Assembly: GCA_022729735.1 (NCBI GenBank)
Contig: DZAY01000008.1
Coordinates: 1 to 64,000 of the forward strand
From: Helicobacter cetorum
GTDB taxonomy: Bacteria > Campylobacterota > Campylobacteria > Campylobacterales > DZAY01
Direction of reading: 5' to 3'
Length of the DNA: 64,000 nucleotides
Of the stretch, positions 15,791-23,829 are shown piece by piece. A model generated the notes under the pieces. The model was not told where the DNA came from, searched no databases, and worked only from the letters and a program-made list of their open reading frames with translations. Both the position numbers and the translations under genes were made by a program. Each line of letters opens with the position of its first letter. Within the stretch, counting starts at the first letter, position 1.

Positions 15791-18019
15791 TTATTGTAAA
15801 GTTACATTAACTTTTAGAGCATTTACACCTGATTGTAAAGTTAAACCAGTTGCTGTATTAATACCACTAATAATATTAGTGTCAGTTAATGTTGCTCCAC
15901 TGTTTCCAATAAAGCTTGTACCAGTAGTTGCATCATTAATAATTAAATATGTCTCATAACTTCCAGCTTTTGTAACATTATCTGTAACTGTTTGTTTAAT
16001 AAATGCACCATAAGCTGAATTAGAATCAAACTTACTAATTACATTAGCCATACTAAAATTCATTGTTTGAGTAGTTCCGCTTAATGATGAAGTTATGAAG
16101 TTAGCATTATTATTTTTATCAGACACAGAATAATTTGTTCCGTTATAACTACCTGTTAGAGTTAAATTAGCATCTGCTGGAACTGTTACAACTAATGCAT
16201 TATTTACTTTCGCAAAATTTGCAGTTGTTGTAGCTGTAATATAATCTGTAGATGCTTTGATTATAACTGTAACAGCTACATTTTTATTTAATGCTGATGT
16301 TGTATCTGTTGCATTTAATTCCACATCATAATAGTTTGTTAAGTTAGCTTTCAATGCACTATATTTATACGAGTATCCACCATCACTACAAGAATCATAA
16401 CTACAACTTGAAGTAAGTTTAATATAATTTTGAGTAATTGATGCAGAACCACTTGAAATGGCTGTTCCTTGAATACTGCTTACATTTAGTGCTGTATCAC
16501 TAATAGATGCTACTCCCTTCATATTGTCTGGAATTGTTGTAGTTGTTACTGAGTATGCATAGTAACCTGATGAAGGACTATATCCACCACCTGCTGTTGA
16601 GCTTGTAGAGCCACCTGTTGTTGAACTTGCAGTAGAACTTGTTGTAGCAGAACTTGTTGTACCTGATGATGAAGATGTAGGATAGTTAGTAACTATATCT
16701 TTTACTGTGTCAATTATTATATTTAAAATAGCATTATATGCTGATAAGAAACTATCAACAGTAATTAAAAGAGTTAATGTTTTAGAAAGGTTAGCAAATA
16801 CTTCCGCCATTTTAGAAGCTCGTTCTGCCTGTGATAATTTTGCTGGTCTAATTGTTGCAAACTCTTTTGTAACTACTTTAATAGAATCTTTTTTAAACTC
16901 TGTTCCAAAAGTTTTGTTATATAGTTCTACACTAGCATCTTTTTGTTTATTAAATGCTGTTGTAAGTTCTCCAGCTGTTTTTAAATCCCCTACTAAATCT
17001 GAAAGACCAATAATACCACCCATCATAGATATAGCTTTTAAAATATTTTGAACACCATCTAAATTAGCTACAATAAGTGCTAATTCAACTTGAGCTGTTA
17101 ATACTTCAATCGCTTTTGAGATTGTATTTAACATTGCAATTGTTGTTAAAGTTGTAATATCCATATCTTCAACCATAACAATTGATGCTTCTAATACATC
17201 TTTTACTAAATCCAATTTAGCTTGTGCATCAGCAATTTTTTCTTTTATATTTTCTGCATATATACTTATAATTTTTGCAAAATTAACAGTTAAAAAATTT
17301 ACTTTTAAAGCTCTAGTCTCAACATCTTCATTAATTACTGATAAGATAGATTTATAAGCTACTTCTACCATTTCTACATCTGTAGAACCAACTGCTTTTG
17401 CCAATCCTTCTGCAGTTTTTTGAATTGTTAAAGCAACTTTAATAGCTTCTGCAATTTCTAATTTTTTAGCACTATCACTCTCTTTATCTAATGCTTCAAC
17501 TAAATCAACATTCATATAATCTTTGCTAATACCAAGTTTTGTAGCTAATGCTTCTGAAGCAACATCAAAATTAGCTTCACTTAACTCTTTACCTTCACTC
17601 TCTAATTGTTTAATAACTAAAGTTGTAAGAGGTGTAACCACTGTTCCACTATCTTTTGTAACTAAACCTTTTAATACACCCTCATAAGCTTCACCAGTTG
17701 ATTCATCAATAGAATCACTATCTGAAGTAATTGTAATTAAACCAGTAGAATTCATAGGAACTCCAGCTATGCTAAATGCCCCACCTGTTCCCGTTACTCC
17801 AGTAAATCCTGCAAATGATACATTTGCACCAGCAATATAACCATCAATTGCTTTGCCTGTGATTGTTGCAGTCGCAACAGATGAACTACTACTCGCTTCT
17901 GAACTTGTAGAGCTTGTAGAAGATGATGAAGATGGTGTGCTACTTCCGCTACTACCACATCCACTAAAACCTAAAGCACCCATTAGAGCTACACTTGCCA
18001 CTATACTAATTCTTTTCAT
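15791..18019 (-). CDS. Large serine-rich surface lipoprotein, unknown function
   Basis: A 742 aa exported lipoprotein: signal peptide with lipobox LGFSGC (Cys21), then a Ser/Thr-rich linker to about residue 51. Residues 52-110 form a small beta domain like a carboxypeptidase regulatory fold (ITGKAIDGYIAGANVSFAGF, then GGAFSIAG). About 112-450 is Ala/Leu/Val-rich and helical. A second Ser/Thr/Gly linker (about 452-482) leads to a beta-rich C-terminal domain of about 260 residues with a CSYDSC cysteine pair. The layout suggests a cell-surface or secreted stalk-and-head protein; no catalytic motif is visible. AGGAGT lies before the ATG. It is divergent from the barrel/SLBB operon, 113 bp away. 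Confidence 0.75.
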   Translation of the reverse strand: MKRISIVASVALMGALGFSGCGSSGSSTPSSSSSTSSTSSEASSSSSVATATITGKAIDGYIAGANVSFAGFTGVTGTGGAFSIAGVPMNSTGLITITSDSDSIDESTGEAYEGVLKGLVTKDSGTVVTPLTTLVIKQLESEGKELSEANFDVASEALATKLGISKDYMNVDLVEALDKESDSAKKLEIAEAIKVALTIQKTAEGLAKAVGSTDVEMVEVAYKSILSVINEDVETRALKVNFLTVNFAKIISIYAENIKEKIADAQAKLDLVKDVLEASIVMVEDMDITTLTTIAMLNTISKAIEVLTAQVELALIVANLDGVQNILKAISMMGGIIGLSDLVGDLKTAGELTTAFNKQKDASVELYNKTFGTEFKKDSIKVVTKEFATIRPAKLSQAERASKMAEVFANLSKTLTLLITVDSFLSAYNAILNIIIDTVKDIVTNYPTSSSSGTTSSATTSSTASSTTGGSTSSTAGGGYSPSSGYYAYSVTTTTIPDNMKGVASISDTALNVSSIQGTAISSGSASITQNYIKLTSSCSYDSCSDGGYSYKYSALKANLTNYYDVELNATDTTSALNKNVAVTVIIKASTDYITATTTANFAKVNNALVVTVPADANLTLTGSYNGTNYSVSDKNNNANFITSSLSGTTQTMNFSMANVISKFDSNSAYGAFIKQTVTDNVTKAGSYETYLIINDATTGTSFIGNSGATLTDTNIISGINTATGLTLQSGVNALKVNVTLQ

Positions 18020-18077
18020 TAAAGACTCCTATTTAGTCAAATTTTAAATAATTCCTGAATACACATCTAAAACAGAA

Positions 18078-18083
18078 ATTATA
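18078..18083 (-). promoter_or_regulatory. Promoter of the 742 aa lipoprotein gene, -10 element
   Basis: Read leftward the sequence is TGTATAAT, a consensus -10 with an adjacent TG, about 60 bp before the ATG at 18019. No strong -35 is visible, as usual for this group. Confidence 0.5.
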
Positions 18084-18132
18084 CAGCCGTAATTTATCAT
18101 CTTTTATGTTATAAAAAGATAAAATTATACTT

Positions 18133-19221
18133 ATGAAGGCTGAAAATTTAATATTATTACTAATTTGTTGTCAAAGTCTAGTTGCAGATATCAATTTTAC
18201 AGTTGATAATCGTGTTGGAGAAAATCTATATAAAAATCATATAGGCTTTAAACTCTCATATTTTAAAGTTAATGATGCTATAGATATATTGGATATAAAA
18301 GAAAAAGAGCTTGGAGGTAGCTCATTTGGTTCTATTGGTGATATGGATGGCTATATTTTTGGACTATCTTATGGTTTGAGTGATACTATTTCACTATTTT
18401 ATGAGCATAATAGATGGAATATAGATTATTCTGATTCTATATTAGAAAATATTCAAAATGATATTTTTGTAAGATTTAATTTAATAAAAAATAGATTTGC
18501 ATATTTTAGTGCATTAGCTATTGATGTTGGTTATATTAGCAATAGAGCAGAGCCTATAAATATAGTTAGTGACAATATGCTAAATTATATGATAAAAAAG
18601 ATAAGACCAAATACAGATATTTCTATAAATGGTGGTGTAATAAAAATTGATGAAGATAGTAAAATGGCTATATATGATAAAAATTGGAATATCATAAAAC
18701 CATATTTAAGCATCAAAGATTTGCAAGATGATTCATTCTATACAAGATTACTACTATCAAAAAGATTTACTAATTCTATATTAACACTATATCTTGGGGC
18801 AAAACAGACAGAAATAAAAAGTTCAATTAGTGTTGAACCATCTGATAATTTTATTATGGAAAACTTATTAGAAAATTTTGCAATTCCAAATTTAAATAGA
18901 AATGAAAGTAGTCTGTTTGGTGGGTTTAACTTTGTATATGATAAATTTGAAACACTTTATCAAATAAATTATGAATATAGAGAAATGTTTAGAGATAGTG
19001 ATATAGATTATATGGGCAGTAACCATGTAGTAGATGCTTCTATTTCAAAAATTATAAATCGTAATTTTATAGCATATATTGGTGGAAAAATTATGTTAAG
19101 GCAGTTTAATGGAGAATTAAACTATCTATACAATAGATATACTCAAACACAATTTGATAAAAAATATGGTTTCGCAACAATTGGTGTTGTTTATAATTTT
19201 AATGTTGGAGACTATTTTTGA
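18133..19221 (+). CDS. Putative outer-membrane beta-barrel protein
   Basis: A 362 aa exported protein I do not recognise. A signal peptide covers about residues 1-18 (MKAENLILLLICCQSLVA). The mature part is beta-rich with many short amphipathic strands (FKLSYFKV, IFGLSYGLSD, ILTLYLGAKQTE, YQINYEYREMF, FIAYIGGKIM) and ends in GVVYNFNVGDYF, whose terminal Phe fits an outer-membrane insertion signal. About 14-16 strands seem possible. First gene of the plus-strand unit that continues with the SLBB/OPX and Wzz-type genes, so it may be the outer-membrane partner of that export system. An A/T-rich region with TATAAA near 18110 precedes it. Confidence 0.65.
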   Translation: MKAENLILLLICCQSLVADINFTVDNRVGENLYKNHIGFKLSYFKVNDAIDILDIKEKELGGSSFGSIGDMDGYIFGLSYGLSDTISLFYEHNRWNIDYSDSILENIQNDIFVRFNLIKNRFAYFSALAIDVGYISNRAEPINIVSDNMLNYMIKKIRPNTDISINGGVIKIDEDSKMAIYDKNWNIIKPYLSIKDLQDDSFYTRLLLSKRFTNSILTLYLGAKQTEIKSSISVEPSDNFIMENLLENFAIPNLNRNESSLFGGFNFVYDKFETLYQINYEYREMFRDSDIDYMGSNHVVDASISKIINRNFIAYIGGKIMLRQFNGELNYLYNRYTQTQFDKKYGFATIGVVYNFNVGDYF

Positions 19222-19469
19222 TAAATATGTTAAATATAAAAGAAGAGATAGATAAATTTAGTAAATATGGTTATCATATTTATAGTTACAATATAGATAT
19301 TAGTGATGATAGGGTGATAAAAATATGTGATGATTTTAGCAATATTAATCTTGAAAATGAAAAAGATGCTGTATTGCTGATTTTTAAATCACATCCATTT
19401 ATATCTAAAATTGTTTGGTATTTTATGGAATATTTTGAAGAGATTAGAACTTTTAAGATTGAGGAGTAA
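19218..19469 (+). CDS. Small unknown protein in the export operon
   Basis: An 83 aa acidic protein without signal peptide or membrane segment, not recognised. It is helical at the start (MLNIKEEIDKFSKYG), has a YSYNIDISDD strand, and an aromatic C-terminus (SKIVWYFMEYFEEI). The probable start is TTG 19218, which overlaps the stop of the barrel gene (TTGA) and has GGAG 7 bp upstream; ATG 19227, three codons later, is 16 bp from that site. Its last codons contain the GAGGAG ribosome site of the SLBB gene, so it is embedded in the operon and probably translated. Confidence 0.55.
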   Translation: MINMLNIKEEIDKFSKYGYHIYSYNIDISDDRVIKICDDFSNINLENEKDAVLLIFKSHPFISKIVWYFMEYFEEIRTFKIEE

Positions 19470-19472
19470 ATT

Positions 19473-22325
19473 TTGAAAAAGGTTATTTTATTTCTATTTT
19501 TATTAAATATTGTATTTGCAGCAACACCATTAGAGTTAATGCAAATGAAAGCACAATATGAAGAGTTATCTAAAAAAAAGATTATGGATATTTCAACAAA
19601 AGAGTTATTACCACCAGTTACTAATACGATAGACTTAAATATTAGTAGTGAGAATGAAGTTGATGAAAACATTACAAAACAAAAAAAAGAGGATTATAAA
19701 GCTAAATTACCATTTATATATAATCCATCTGAAGATTTAATGAAAAATATGTATAAAAATAGAGATGTAAGGGAAAAAGAGAATTTAAAAAGATTTGGTG
19801 AAAACTTCTTTTTAAATAAAAATAGACTAAACTCTCAAAACATACCAACACCAAGTTATTATATTCTAAATAGTGGTGATAAAGTATCTATTTCTATTTA
19901 TGGTCTTAAAAATGATGAGTTTAATTTGGAAATAGATAGAAATGGAGAATTAAATATTCCATCAATTGGACTTATTAAAATTGCTGGTTTGAGCTATGAA
20001 GATATGAAGTTTAAAGTTACAAAAGAGTTAGAAAAAGGTTTTCCAAATTCACAAATTATTATAAATATTATGGATTATAGTTCTATACAAATTATGATTA
20101 CGGGAAATGTCTTAGCTCCAGGATTATACAATTTATCATCATTTTCAACAATTAAAGATGCATTAATTGTATCAGGTGGAATTAATAAAAATGGAAGTTA
20201 TAGAGAAATTATTTTAAAAAGAGATAATAGAGAAATAGAACGAATAGATTTATACAGACTAATAAAATATGGTGATACACAAAGCGATTTTCTTTTAAGA
20301 AATGGTGATGTTTTAGTGGTTTCAGATGTAAAAAAAGAGATTATAGTAAGTGGAAAAGTTTTAAATCCTGCAATTTATGAACTAACATCACAAGATAGTT
20401 TTAAAGAGCTTTTAGATTATGCTGGTGGAATTAGCTATGATGCAAACAGACATGGCATTAGATTAAAACGATTTAATAAAAATCAAGCTATTGAAATATT
20501 GACACTTTCAAAAGATGAGTTGTTAAAACTCAAACCTCAAAATGGTGATAAATTAGAAATTTTTTCTCTTCATGATAATTTAAATCACTCTATTAATATT
20601 TATGGAAACATAATTAATGAAGGACTTTTTGAAATACCTGAAGATAACTCTTTACATACATTATTAAAACGAGAAATTCAGAAAGTTGGAATCAGAGGTT
20701 TTTTTCTTGATAATACAGATATGAATTTTGCTATGGTAAAAAGAGTAGATAAAGAGAGAGGTTTTATAAGTGAGAGTTTCAATATAAATAGTGTCTTAGA
20801 TGGAAAAACAGATATTAAATTAAGTAGAAGCGATGAAATATTCATATTTAATAGATTAGAGTTAAAAGAAAATCAATATGTGTATGTATTTGGCAAGGTT
20901 TTGGAAAAAGCTACTAAGTATCAATATCTATCAGGTATGAGTCTAAAAGATTTACAAAAAATTGTTACTTTTAGAAGTGAAAGATATGTTGATTTAGACG
21001 ATAAAAATAGTACAGAGTGTAAAGTTTTTAGCGAGTTTGAGTTAGAAGAGTTAAAAGATGGTTCAACTCAATCACAAATAGTAAAATTAAATCCTAAAAT
21101 TGACATTATTAAATATAAAAATATTGATGAAGTAAAAGAAAATTGTAAAAGAGAGAGCTTATTTGTAGATTTAGAAAATGTTAAAATAAAAAGAAATAGT
21201 AAAGATGGGACTATCTTTATTGTTAATTTAGAAAAAGATAATTTAGTTTTAGAACCTTTTGATGAGATAGAGTTTTTTAACTATTTTGATACACATCCAA
21301 AAGAGTTTGCAACAATAAATGGTGAAGTATTTAGAAGTGGGGAGTATGAGATAGATCCACAAACTACACTTGCAAAACTTGTAAAAATGGCTGGGGGATT
21401 AACGAATAAAGCATTTTTAGAAAAATTTGAATTAATTAGATACAGTGTAGAAGATGGTGAGCGAAAGCGAACTGTAATTTCAAAATCTTTAAAAGAAGCA
21501 TTAGATAGCGATATAAAAATTATGGATGGAGATGAAGTTATCGTATTTACAATTCCTAAATGGAATGAAAAAAAGTATGTTGAAATAAAAGGTCAAGTTA
21601 AATTTCCTGGAAAATATGCTTTAGAAGATGGAGAAAAACTATCTAATTTAATAGAAAGAGCTGGTGGATTTAGAGAAACTGCTTTTTTAAAAGGGGCTAT
21701 TTTTACAAGAGAAGATATTAGACTACTTCAAGAAAAAAAGATGAAAGAAGCTATGTCTAATCTAAAACAACAAGCTGCAATTCTTGCAACACAACCAACT
21801 GAAGCAGGTGAAAGAGCAGAAGATAAAGCAAGACTTCTTCAAACCATAGAAACTATTGAAAAGCAATCAAAAGAGAATGCACCAATAGGTAGAGTATCTA
21901 TTAAATTAGACAACAACATATCAGAATTTAAAAATTCTCAATATGATATAGCTTTAAAAGATGGTGATAAATTATTTATTCCAACGATTAATGATACTGT
22001 GTATGTATCTGGGGAAGTCCTAAATCCAAATGCTTTTATATATGAGAGTGGATTAAAAGTTTATGACTATATACAAAAAGCTGGTGGAGTTAAAGATAGT
22101 GCTAATGAAAAAAGCATATATATAGTTGGTGCTAATGGTGAAGCAAGAAAATTCTCACAAGGTTATCTATTTAACTCAAATGATGCTATAGATAAAGGTG
22201 ATACAATAATAGTTCCTATAGTAATTGATACTGCTTCAAATATTGCAATAGCAAAAGATGTAACTTCTATTTTATATCAGTTAGCAGTAACAGCTGCATC
22301 GCTTTCTACATTAGGGGCCATTTAA
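19473..22325 (+). CDS. Multi-SLBB polysaccharide export (OPX/Wza-like) protein
   Basis: A 950 aa exported protein. A signal peptide (about 1-17) is followed by a charged spacer; the polysaccharide-export domain begins near residue 126 (PSYYILNSGDKVSISIYG) and is followed by at least six SLBB-type repeats, each with a phrase such as ITGNVLAPGLYNL, VSGKVLNPAIYEL, INGEVFRSGEYEI, IKGQVKFPGKYAL and VSGEVLNPNAFIY. The C-terminus (ILYQLAVTAASLSTLGAI) looks like the membrane-inserting helix of Wza. OPX proteins form the outer-membrane exit for capsule or exopolysaccharide. It is much longer than Wza or KpsD because of the extra repeats. Start is TTG with GAGGAG 6 bp upstream. Confidence 0.88.
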   Translation: MKKVILFLFLLNIVFAATPLELMQMKAQYEELSKKKIMDISTKELLPPVTNTIDLNISSENEVDENITKQKKEDYKAKLPFIYNPSEDLMKNMYKNRDVREKENLKRFGENFFLNKNRLNSQNIPTPSYYILNSGDKVSISIYGLKNDEFNLEIDRNGELNIPSIGLIKIAGLSYEDMKFKVTKELEKGFPNSQIIINIMDYSSIQIMITGNVLAPGLYNLSSFSTIKDALIVSGGINKNGSYREIILKRDNREIERIDLYRLIKYGDTQSDFLLRNGDVLVVSDVKKEIIVSGKVLNPAIYELTSQDSFKELLDYAGGISYDANRHGIRLKRFNKNQAIEILTLSKDELLKLKPQNGDKLEIFSLHDNLNHSINIYGNIINEGLFEIPEDNSLHTLLKREIQKVGIRGFFLDNTDMNFAMVKRVDKERGFISESFNINSVLDGKTDIKLSRSDEIFIFNRLELKENQYVYVFGKVLEKATKYQYLSGMSLKDLQKIVTFRSERYVDLDDKNSTECKVFSEFELEELKDGSTQSQIVKLNPKIDIIKYKNIDEVKENCKRESLFVDLENVKIKRNSKDGTIFIVNLEKDNLVLEPFDEIEFFNYFDTHPKEFATINGEVFRSGEYEIDPQTTLAKLVKMAGGLTNKAFLEKFELIRYSVEDGERKRTVISKSLKEALDSDIKIMDGDEVIVFTIPKWNEKKYVEIKGQVKFPGKYALEDGEKLSNLIERAGGFRETAFLKGAIFTREDIRLLQEKKMKEAMSNLKQQAAILATQPTEAGERAEDKARLLQTIETIEKQSKENAPIGRVSIKLDNNISEFKNSQYDIALKDGDKLFIPTINDTVYVSGEVLNPNAFIYESGLKVYDYIQKAGGVKDSANEKSIYIVGANGEARKFSQGYLFNSNDAIDKGDTIIVPIVIDTASNIAIAKDVTSILYQLAVTAASLSTLGAI

Positions 22326-23254
22326 TGCAACAACAAGTAGATATAAATTATCAAGAAGATGAGATAGATTTAAGAGAGCTTTTTAAAACTCTCTTAAATA
22401 ATAAATGGAAAATCATATTTTTTACAATAATAGTCACTACATGTTCTATTTTTTACTCATTAACTATTCCAAATAGTTATAAATCAGAAACGGTATTAGT
22501 TCCTCAAGGACAATCAAAGGGTGCTTCTCTTGGAGGACTTAGTGCTTTGGCTGGACTTGCTGGTGTTGATATTAGTGGTGGTGGAGATGTAAATGCTTTT
22601 GATTCTTTAAGTGCAATTATAGCTGACTTTGAATTTAATAAAGAGCTAATTATTAAATATAACTTAATAGAAAAACTAGCAAATGATGAGAATTTTATAT
22701 TTGCTATGAATGATAGTAGTTATTATCAGATGTTAAAGTCTAAAACTTCAAGTGAAGTAAAGGATGTTTCTCTTGATGAAAAACTATTTCTATCTTATCA
22801 AAAATTAAAAAGCATTGTATCTATGTCTCAAGATAAAAAAAGTTCTACAATTCTGTTAATCGCAGAAACAAATGATAGGTTTTTGGCAAAAGAGTTAGTT
22901 GAAATATATTTGATTGAAGCTACTGCTAAGCTTAGAGAAATAGAGATGTCTGATGTAAATTCTCAAATAAAATTTTATCAAGATGAGTTATCCAAAGCTA
23001 ATGATGTTGCACTAAAAGAGCAACTTAGTAAATTAACATCAACTCTTATGCAAAAGCGAGTTTTATCTCAAGCAAATAGATATTATGTGGTTAAACAGCT
23101 AACTCTTCCACAAGTTGCATATATAAAAGATAAAACTAAACCAAAAAGGGCATTAATAGTTGTTGTTAGTTTTGTAACTTCTCTTATTTTAGCAATTTTT
23201 GGAGTCTTTTTATTGGAATTTATGAAATCATCAAAAGAGGAAAAATATGAATAA
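22325..23254 (+). CDS. Wzz/chain-length-determinant-type inner-membrane protein
   Basis: A 309 aa protein with the Wzz topology: an N-terminal cytoplasmic stretch (DEIDLRELFKTLLNNKWKII), TM1 at about 35-52, a long periplasmic helical domain, and TM2 near the C-terminus after the motif KDKTKPKRALIVV. There is a Gly/Ala-rich segment (LGGLSALAGLAGVDISGGG) early in the periplasmic part. Such proteins set glycan length or, as Wzc-type co-polymerases, hand glycan to the OPX channel; this one has no tyrosine-kinase domain. Its ATG overlaps the SLBB stop (TAATG), and the next gene overlaps it by 8 bp. Confidence 0.88.
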   Translation: MQQQVDINYQEDEIDLRELFKTLLNNKWKIIFFTIIVTTCSIFYSLTIPNSYKSETVLVPQGQSKGASLGGLSALAGLAGVDISGGGDVNAFDSLSAIIADFEFNKELIIKYNLIEKLANDENFIFAMNDSSYYQMLKSKTSSEVKDVSLDEKLFLSYQKLKSIVSMSQDKKSSTILLIAETNDRFLAKELVEIYLIEATAKLREIEMSDVNSQIKFYQDELSKANDVALKEQLSKLTSTLMQKRVLSQANRYYVVKQLTLPQVAYIKDKTKPKRALIVVVSFVTSLILAIFGVFLLEFMKSSKEEKYE

Positions 23255-23813
23255 AAGTATATATATAGCTACTGTTGCTGGTTTGCTCTTTGTCTCTTTT
23301 TTTCTATTAATTGATGATGAAGATGTTTCACATTCATCACAAATTAATAATAGCTCTTCATCAACAAGTCAAGTTTCATCTAAATCCAATGTAAATATAA
23401 CTTTTGTAAGCTCTTCTTCAAGCTCAAAAGATAGTCAAAAATTGGAAATGAAAAAAGTAGAAGAGCCAAAACCACAAGAAGCAAAAAAGGTTTTATACTC
23501 TACAAATAGTGAGAATTATGAGATAAAAGTTATAGAAAAAGAGTCTCCAAAAAGTTTTCCAACAATTCCAACAACTTTTGAAGGAACTATAAATAGTGAA
23601 AAATTTACAACTATTATTCCAACAGATAGAAAAGTTGAAATGGAAATTAGAGATAAAAGAAGTGGAGAAGTTAAAATAGTAACTCCACCAACAAATTTAG
23701 AAGCTGGTGGAAAAGTAAAAGTTGATATGAATTTTGAAAATCCACAAAACTACTCTGTAAGTAATAAACAGAGTTCGGATAATGAGCTTCCACCAATGCC
23801 ACCAGGATTTTAA
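23247..23813 (+). CDS. Membrane-anchored Ser-rich unknown protein
   Basis: A 188 aa protein I do not recognise. Residues 3-22 form a single hydrophobic helix (IYIATVAGLLFVSFFLL) that could be a signal anchor; then comes a Ser-rich stretch (about 29-67), a Lys/Glu/Pro segment, and a C-terminal part with a beta-like section (EVKIVTPPTNLEAGGKVKVD) ending in a proline tail (LPPMPPGF). The build suggests an inner-membrane protein reaching into the periplasm. It overlaps the Wzz-type gene by 8 bp and is 16 bp from the GspE gene, so it may link the polysaccharide and ATPase components. Confidence 0.6.
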   Translation: MNKSIYIATVAGLLFVSFFLLIDDEDVSHSSQINNSSSSTSQVSSKSNVNITFVSSSSSSKDSQKLEMKKVEEPKPQEAKKVLYSTNSENYEIKVIEKESPKSFPTIPTTFEGTINSEKFTTIIPTDRKVEMEIRDKRSGEVKIVTPPTNLEAGGKVKVDMNFENPQNYSVSNKQSSDNELPPMPPGF

Positions 23814-23829
23814 AAGAGAGGTTTTTTGA

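Noticed and set aside
16707-17051. 114-codon plus-strand ORF inside the 742 aa lipoprotein gene
   Set aside because: Antisense to a convincing exported protein with lipobox; no ribosome site and no recognisable motif, so a shadow frame.
19286-19672. 128-codon minus-strand ORF across the 83 aa gene and the start of the SLBB gene
   Set aside because: Overlaps two plus-strand frames with good ribosome sites; composition (Ser/Ile/Phe-rich) is typical of an antisense frame in A/T-rich coding DNA.
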